Part shown: positions 6,374-10,667 of the stretch, piece by piece | Numbering within the stretch: the first letter of the stretch is position 1 | Layout: every line of letters starts with the position of its first letter | NCBI GenBank assembly: GCA_027038385.1 | Contig: JALVXE010000103.1 | Span: 1-10,667, forward strand | DNA length: 10,667 nt | Direction of reading: 5' to 3' | DNA from: Thermotogaceae bacterium | GTDB taxonomy: Bacteria; Thermotogota; Thermotogae; Thermotogales; Thermotogaceae | The notes under the pieces: model-generated | What the model saw: only the letters and a program-made list of their open reading frames with translations | Told to the model about the DNA's origin: nothing | The model's database searches: none | Translations under genes and position numbers: made by a program

Positions 6374-7234
6374 ATGATAGTGAATGTTCTAAGCGGAAAG
6401 GGTGGAACTGGTAAAACGACCGTTTCAACGAACCTTGCCTACGTTCTTCACGAGGAGGGAAAGGATGTTCAGCTGCTCGATGCGGACGTTGAGGAGCCGA
6501 ACACGCACATATTCTTCGATATAGAGATAGACTTTGAGAGGAGCGTGGATATACTCCTTCCAGTTGTGGACAAGAACAAGTGTACTCTTTGTGGAGAGTG
6601 CGCGAAGGTGTGCCAGTTCGGGGCGATAGTCGTCTTCCCGAAGACTGTGATGGTATTTGATTACCTCTGCCACGGTTGTGGAGCCTGTGCGATGATTTGT
6701 CCTGAGAAGGCTATATCCGAGAGGCCAAAATCTATAGGAAAGATATCTTTCGGAAAGACGAAGGAGGGGATCAAGTACGGAATGGGTCTTCTGAACATAG
6801 GAGAGCCCTCAGGTGTGAGGATCATCAGAGAGATGAAGAAAGAGATGAGAAGCGCCGAGGTCACGATAATAGACTCGCCCCCGGGAACTTCCTGCCCGGT
6901 AGTCGAGAGTCTGAGAAGGAGCGATTTCGCAATCCTCGTGACGGAATCCACCCCGTTTGGTCTTCACGATCTGAGGATGGCGATGCGTGTCGTCAAGGAT
7001 ATGGGTATAAAACACGGAGTCGTCATAAATAGGTACGATCCGGATTTCAAAGATTTGGAGGAGTTTTTAATAGAGGAAAACGTTCCTGTTCTCATGAGAA
7101 TACCTTTCGATAAAAGGATAGCAGAATATTACTCAAGGGGCGAGCTGTTCTCAAAGCATCTTGAGGACTGGAAAGAGAGGTTCTCAGAGCTTTACAAGAC
7201 GATAGAAAGTGAAGTCGGGAGTGATGCGAGATGA
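6374..7234 (+). CDS. MinD-type P-loop ATPase with inserted 2[4Fe-4S] ferredoxin domain (copy 1)
   Basis: This 286-residue cytoplasmic protein belongs to the COG1149-type family (MinD superfamily ATPase with inserted ferredoxin). The deviant Walker A is SGKGGTGKTT (7-16) with the MinD signature lysine; LLDADVEEPN (34-43) fits the second nucleotide-site motif. A bacterial ferredoxin module is inserted at about 66-115 with two CxxCxxCxxxC sets: C70/73/76/80 and C99/102/105/109. The first set is followed by Gln, the second by the usual Pro. The switch region D167-SPPGTSCP holds an extra Cys174. In Desulfovibrio, relatives belong to the ORP system; elsewhere they occur near NifX/NifB-like genes. 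The biochemical role is not settled, and redox-coupled partitioning or metal-cluster handling are possibilities. The stop overlaps the next start by ATGA, so the two copies are translationally coupled and may form a heterodimer. Confidence 0.9.
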   Translation: MIVNVLSGKGGTGKTTVSTNLAYVLHEEGKDVQLLDADVEEPNTHIFFDIEIDFERSVDILLPVVDKNKCTLCGECAKVCQFGAIVVFPKTVMVFDYLCHGCGACAMICPEKAISERPKSIGKISFGKTKEGIKYGMGLLNIGEPSGVRIIREMKKEMRSAEVTIIDSPPGTSCPVVESLRRSDFAILVTESTPFGLHDLRMAMRVVKDMGIKHGVVINRYDPDFKDLEEFLIEENVPVLMRIPFDKRIAEYYSRGELFSKHLEDWKERFSELYKTIESEVGSDAR

Positions 7235-8109
7235 TACAGATAGCGGTCGTCAGCGGAAAGGGCGGTACTGGGAAGACGACTCTTTCAGCATCTTTGGCTT
7301 TTCTTTTTGATATGGACAAAACCGTTGTTTCGGATTGCGATGTCGATGCACCAAATCTGCATTTGATATTGGATCCGGAGGTGAAAGAGACCCATGAATA
7401 CATCGGAGGAAAGAAGGCCGAGATAGACATCGATAAGTGTGTGATGTGTAATATCTGCAGGCAGGTCTGCAGGTTCGATGCGATATACGTGACGGATCAT
7501 TACTACGTAGATAAGTACGCGTGTGAGGGATGCAACGCGTGCGTTGTGGCGTGCCCGGTGGATGCGATAGAGCTCGTCGATGAGAAGAGCGGCGATTATT
7601 TCTCATCGATCGCAAGAAGAACAAACGAGCCGATGATACACGCGCTGCTGGAGCCGGGTGAGGAGACAAGTGGAGGACTCATAGCTGAGGTTAGGAAACT
7701 CGCGATATCCGTGGCAAAAGAGGAGAAGAGGGAAGTCGTGATAATAGACGGAGCTCCCGGAATAGGATGCCCGGCGTCCTCATCCATAACCGGGGTGACC
7801 TACGTCGTGATAGTCACGGAGCCGACGATGTCGGGACTCCACGATTTGGAGAGGATCGTGGAACTCACCAGGCAGTTCAGAAGGGATTTTGGTGTGGTTG
7901 TGAACAAGTTCGATATAAACGTGGAGAAATCCGAGGAGATAGAAAAGTACTGCGAAAGTGAGGGAATAGAGATCATAGGAAAGATTCCGTTCGATCCCGA
8001 TGTAGTCAAATCGAACGTGTACGGGAAGGCAGTTGTTGAGTTCTCAGACGGTCCTGCATCCAAAGCGATAAAGGAGATTTTTGAAAAGCTCAAAGCGAAG
8101 CTGTTGTGA
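7231..8109 (+). CDS. MinD-type P-loop ATPase with inserted 2[4Fe-4S] ferredoxin domain (copy 2)
   Basis: This is a 292-residue paralogue of the preceding gene, with the same domain order. Walker A is SGKGGTGKTT (8-17) and SDCDVDAPN (34-42) is the second nucleotide motif. The ferredoxin insert carries C70/73/76/80 (followed by Arg where ferredoxins usually have Pro) and C98/101/104/108 (followed by Pro). The switch region DGAPGIGCP includes Cys180, matching Cys174 of copy 1. The GLHDL segment after the TEPT strand is also shared. The start is at ATG 7231, with GGGAGTGA upstream, overlapping the previous stop. Such pairs in one operon are typical of the family and suggest an obligate two-subunit ATPase. 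The next gene lies 21 bp downstream. The family call is firm; the cellular function is not. Confidence 0.9.
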   Translation: MIQIAVVSGKGGTGKTTLSASLAFLFDMDKTVVSDCDVDAPNLHLILDPEVKETHEYIGGKKAEIDIDKCVMCNICRQVCRFDAIYVTDHYYVDKYACEGCNACVVACPVDAIELVDEKSGDYFSSIARRTNEPMIHALLEPGEETSGGLIAEVRKLAISVAKEEKREVVIIDGAPGIGCPASSSITGVTYVVIVTEPTMSGLHDLERIVELTRQFRRDFGVVVNKFDINVEKSEEIEKYCESEGIEIIGKIPFDPDVVKSNVYGKAVVEFSDGPASKAIKEIFEKLKAKLL

Positions 8110-8130
8110 TAGAATCCTTCAAGGGGTGAA

Positions 8131-9177
8131 ATGGTGAAAGCGGTGTTCACTTTCTTTCTGATTTTTGCGGCTCTTGCGTTCTCCATGAAGCTCTTTTACA
8201 AAGTGCCAGAAGACGTAATAGCTGGGAAAAAGGCTCAGATCATACTCACTCTGATGGACGATTTTGGAATGCTCTACATGGGAGACGCGGAGGTTTCACC
8301 GAGCGCTGGGGAGATCTTGACGAGAAATCCCGTAGAGTTCGACATGGGAAGCGCCATGTTGGATTATGAGGCGCCTCGAAAGGCTGGAAAGGTTGATTTC
8401 AAAGTGAAAGCCCAGGGAGAGAGTTTGAGTTTTTCGGTAGAAGTTCTTCCAGATTACACTTCCATGAAAGAGCAGTTCTTCGAGGTGAAGGATTTCGGAG
8501 GTTATGTGTCAGTCAAAAGAAAGGGGAAAGATTTCTACAAACCCGTCTCATCCGGTGAGAGGCTCTTTGAAGGTGATCAGCTACAGGTTCTTGAGGATTC
8601 TTACGCTGTCCTTGAAGGTCCAGGCGGGAACGAGATAGAGATAGCTCCGAATTCAGAAGTTCTCATAAAGAAAGTGCGGAGTGATTCAAAGACGGTTTTC
8701 ATAAGGATAGAGGTTGTCAAAGGAGAGGTCGTGAGCAAGGTCGTGAAGGAGATGTTCAACACGGTGCTCCTCGTTGACAGCCAGAGTGTCACGGCAGGTG
8801 TTAGGGGAACGATTCTTGGGGTTGAGGCCTCAGACGGGCTATCGATAAGGAACTACGAGGGAGAGGTCTGGGTCAGAACTAACGGAGAATACCTGGAACT
8901 TCCACAGATGAAGATGATGAGGTTTGGAAAGGAAACACTTGGAAAGTTTGAAAGAGCTCAGAAGGAGATGATGAGAAAGTTCAACGAGATGGAGAAAGAC
9001 ATAATGAGCGGATTCGAAGAGCAGGCACGTCAGCTTCTGTCGAACTTCGGGATGGAGGAGTCGTTCAGGATAGATATGAGACAGTTCGTGAAACCTCTCG
9101 ATAAGAGTCTGAAGTCTTTCGATGAGATGATAAATTCTTTGAGAAAGAGATGGAGAAAAAGAGGGGGAAACAGATGA
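8131..9177 (+). CDS. Exported FecR-domain protein with helical C-terminal tail
   Basis: This 348-residue protein starts at ATG 8131; GTG 8134, one codon on, fits the GGGGTGA SD (8123-8129) about as well. Residues 1-18 are a hydrophobic signal sequence or anchor (VFTFFLIFAALAFS) with no lipobox Cys. About 20-108 is a beta-rich domain. About 123-250 is a FecR-type beta domain: GYVSVKRKGK, GERLFEGDQLQV, then the hallmark SQSVTAGVRGTILGV (218-231) and YEGEVWV. About 258-345 is a charged, Met/Lys/Glu-rich helical tail, probably coiled coil, ending in a strongly basic segment (RKRWRKRGG). FecR domains are best known as anti-sigma or signal-transducing periplasmic domains, but many occur alone in envelope proteins. 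No ECF sigma factor or TonB receptor gene is present here. The stop overlaps the coaD start (ATGA). Confidence 0.85.
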   Translation: MVKAVFTFFLIFAALAFSMKLFYKVPEDVIAGKKAQIILTLMDDFGMLYMGDAEVSPSAGEILTRNPVEFDMGSAMLDYEAPRKAGKVDFKVKAQGESLSFSVEVLPDYTSMKEQFFEVKDFGGYVSVKRKGKDFYKPVSSGERLFEGDQLQVLEDSYAVLEGPGGNEIEIAPNSEVLIKKVRSDSKTVFIRIEVVKGEVVSKVVKEMFNTVLLVDSQSVTAGVRGTILGVEASDGLSIRNYEGEVWVRTNGEYLELPQMKMMRFGKETLGKFERAQKEMMRKFNEMEKDIMSGFEEQARQLLSNFGMEESFRIDMRQFVKPLDKSLKSFDEMINSLRKRWRKRGGNR

Positions 9178-9653
9178 GAGCGATGTATCCCGGGTCCTTC
9201 GATCCGATAACGCTCGGGCACCTGGACGTGATAAAGAGAGCCGCGAAGATGGTCGACACCTTGTACGTCGTCGTCATGAGAAACCCGGCGAAGAAGTATT
9301 TCTTCACGACGGAGGAGAGGATGAAGCTGGTGGAGAGGTCGATCGATGGTATAGACAACGTCGTTGTGGATATGCACGACGGACTGTTGGTGGACTACGC
9401 GAGAAATATGAACATAAAGGTGGTCATAAGGGGATTGAGGGCCGTAACGGACTTTGAGTTTGAGCTCCAGATGGCGAATGCGAATAGACAACTCCTTCCA
9501 GGGCTCGAGACGGTTTTTTTCATGACGGATGAGAAATATTCGTTCATATCCTCGACGCTCGTTAGAGAGGTTGCTACGCTAGGTGGGGACATATCCCAGT
9601 GGGTGCCAGAGCCGGTGATAATGGCGTTCAAAGATAAGATAAGGAGGGATTGA
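9174..9653 (+). CDS. coaD: Phosphopantetheine adenylyltransferase
   Basis: It transfers AMP from ATP to 4'-phosphopantetheine, giving dephospho-CoA, the next-to-last step of CoA synthesis, in the cytoplasm. It has 159 residues, normal for this hexameric enzyme. The start at ATG 9174 has GAGGGGG (9161-9167) 6 bases upstream; a longer frame from 9150 lacks such a site. Visible motifs: YPGSFDPITLGH (residues 4-15) is the nucleotidyltransferase T/HxGH signature, RGLRAVTDFEFE lies in the substrate pocket, and ISSTLVRE is the second ATP-binding motif. It closely resembles what I recall of T. maritima CoaD. It overlaps the FecR gene by 4 bp and is followed 1 bp later by the aldolase gene, so translational coupling is likely. 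Confidence 0.96.
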   Translation: MRAMYPGSFDPITLGHLDVIKRAAKMVDTLYVVVMRNPAKKYFFTTEERMKLVERSIDGIDNVVVDMHDGLLVDYARNMNIKVVIRGLRAVTDFEFELQMANANRQLLPGLETVFFMTDEKYSFISSTLVREVATLGGDISQWVPEPVIMAFKDKIRRD

Positions 9654-9654
9654 G

Positions 9655-10590
9655 ATGTACGCATCGACGAAAGACATACTGGAAAAGGCGAATAGAGAAG
9701 GCTATGCCGTTGGGGCTTTCAACTTCAACAACATGGAGTTCCTGGAAGCGATAATAGAGGCAGCAGAAGCCGAAAAAGCCCCGGTCATAGTCGCCACTTC
9801 CGAAGGGGCGATGAAATACATCGGAAACGGTGATCCTTTCAGGGGCGCGAAGCTAGCCTACGCTATGGTCAAGCTTCTCGCCGAAAGTGTGGACGTTCCC
9901 GTGGCGCTTCACTTGGATCATGGGAAGCACATCGAGTTCATACTCTACGCTTTGAGCGCGGGGTACTCCTCTGTTATGATAGATCTGTCGGCTGAACCTT
10001 TCGAGAAGAACCTCGAGGGTACCAAGAAAGTCGTGGAGCTTGCACATCCGCTCGGAATATCCGTGGAGGCGGAGCTTGGAAAGCTGGCGGGAATAGAGGA
10101 CAACGTCTCGTCTAGGGAGTCCGTATTGGTGGATCCTGACGAGGCGAAGGAGTTCGTCGAGAAGACAGGAGTTGACTTTCTAGCGCCCGCCATAGGTACG
10201 AGCCATGGGGCTTTCAAGTTTAAGGGAGAGGCGAAGCTTGATTTCGATAGGCTAAAGAAAGTCAAAGAATACACGAAGATCCCGCTCGTCCTTCACGGGG
10301 CTTCGATGGTCCCGCAGGAGAAGGTCGAACTCGCGAACAAATACGGAGCGGAGATAAAGGGAGCTAAAGGTGTCCCAGCTGACGCCCTTAAGAAGGCGAT
10401 AGAGCTCGGGATAAACAAGGTAAACGTCGATACGGATCTGAGGATAACCTTTACGGCGGAGATCAGGAAGGTGCTGAGCGAGAAGAAATCCGAGATAGAC
10501 CCGAGAAAGATCCTGGGTCCTGGAAGGGATGCACTCGTTGAGGTGATAAGGGATAGAATCAGATTCCTTGGATCAAGTGGCAAAGCGTGA
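9655..10590 (+). CDS. fba: Class II fructose-1,6-bisphosphate aldolase
   Basis: This zinc-dependent aldolase cleaves fructose-1,6-bisphosphate to glyceraldehyde-3-phosphate and DHAP (and reverses this in gluconeogenesis), in the cytoplasm. It has 311 residues. The expected active site is visible: D88 and H89 (HLDHG; catalytic acid and Zn ligand), E140 (VEAELG), H184 (GTSHG, Zn ligand), H214 (VLHGAS, Zn ligand) and the phosphate-site NVDTDLR (257-263). The N-terminal YAVGAFNFNNME is typical of the family. ATG 9655 comes 1 bp after the coaD stop; its SD (AAGGAGGG, 9641-9648) lies inside the end of coaD. It is followed by acetate kinase as in T. maritima, where the same aldolase type is used. 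Tagatose-bisphosphate specificity is possible but less likely. Confidence 0.95.
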   Translation: MYASTKDILEKANREGYAVGAFNFNNMEFLEAIIEAAEAEKAPVIVATSEGAMKYIGNGDPFRGAKLAYAMVKLLAESVDVPVALHLDHGKHIEFILYALSAGYSSVMIDLSAEPFEKNLEGTKKVVELAHPLGISVEAELGKLAGIEDNVSSRESVLVDPDEAKEFVEKTGVDFLAPAIGTSHGAFKFKGEAKLDFDRLKKVKEYTKIPLVLHGASMVPQEKVELANKYGAEIKGAKGVPADALKKAIELGINKVNVDTDLRITFTAEIRKVLSEKKSEIDPRKILGPGRDALVEVIRDRIRFLGSSGKA

Positions 10591-10606
10591 TTGGGAGGGG
10601 AAAAAG

Positions 10607-10667
10607 GTGAAGATACTGGTTATAAACTCTGGAAGCTCTTCTGTGAAATACCAACTGATGGATATGG
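10607..10667 (+). CDS. ackA: Acetate kinase, N-terminal fragment (cut by right edge)
   Basis: Acetate kinase makes ATP and acetate from acetyl phosphate, the main substrate-level phosphorylation step of acetate fermentation. Only 20 codons are inside the window. They read MKILVINSGSSSVKYQL from GTG 10607, matching the acetate kinase signature NSGSSS with the conserved Asn7. GGGAGGGG (10593-10600) lies 6 bases upstream. The gene starts 16 bp after the fba stop, with no terminator between. The rest of the gene lies outside the window. Confidence 0.9.
   Translation, partial: MKILVINSGSSSVKYQLMDM

Overview
The window looks like part of a chromosome from an anaerobic thermophile of the Thermotogota (Thermotoga and relatives). 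Three things support this. The CoaD and class II fructose-bisphosphate aldolase (FBA) sequences closely resemble what I remember of the Thermotoga maritima proteins. FBA is followed directly by acetate kinase, as in T. maritima. Codon use leans on AGA/AGG for Arg and ATA for Ile, with strong GGAGG-type ribosome binding sites. The assignment is from memory, not from a search.

The left half (1-5196, minus strand) holds three cell-envelope genes read toward the left edge. The first is a 608-residue lipoprotein made of Ig-like domains (5196 to 3370). The second is an 874-residue exported protein with a beta-propeller-like N-terminal half, Ig/InlB-like repeats, a cohesin-like domain and a C-terminal dockerin-like Ca-binding region (3232 to 608). 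The third is a lipoprotein cut by the window edge (584 to 1). Gaps are 137 and 23 bp and no terminator is visible, so they probably form one operon. The middle gene is AT-richer than its neighbours. The 137-bp gap holds a strong Shine-Dalgarno (SD)-like sequence with no start codon after it.

A 63-bp divergent gap (5197-5259) separates this from a plus-strand cluster that runs to the right edge: Xaa-Pro peptidase (M24B), two tandem MinD-type ATPases each carrying an inserted 2[4Fe-4S] ferredoxin domain, an exported FecR-domain protein, CoaD (CoA synthesis), class II FBA (glycolysis), and the first 20 codons of acetate kinase. Several junctions are ATGA overlaps or 1-37 bp gaps, so much of the cluster may be co-transcribed.

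The CoaD, FBA and AckA part links CoA supply, glycolysis and substrate-level ATP formation by fermentation. The less understood parts are the paired ferredoxin-ATPases, which sit here without their usual ORP/NifX-type partners, the orphan FecR protein and the surface operon. I see no RNA genes, mobile elements or CRISPR arrays.
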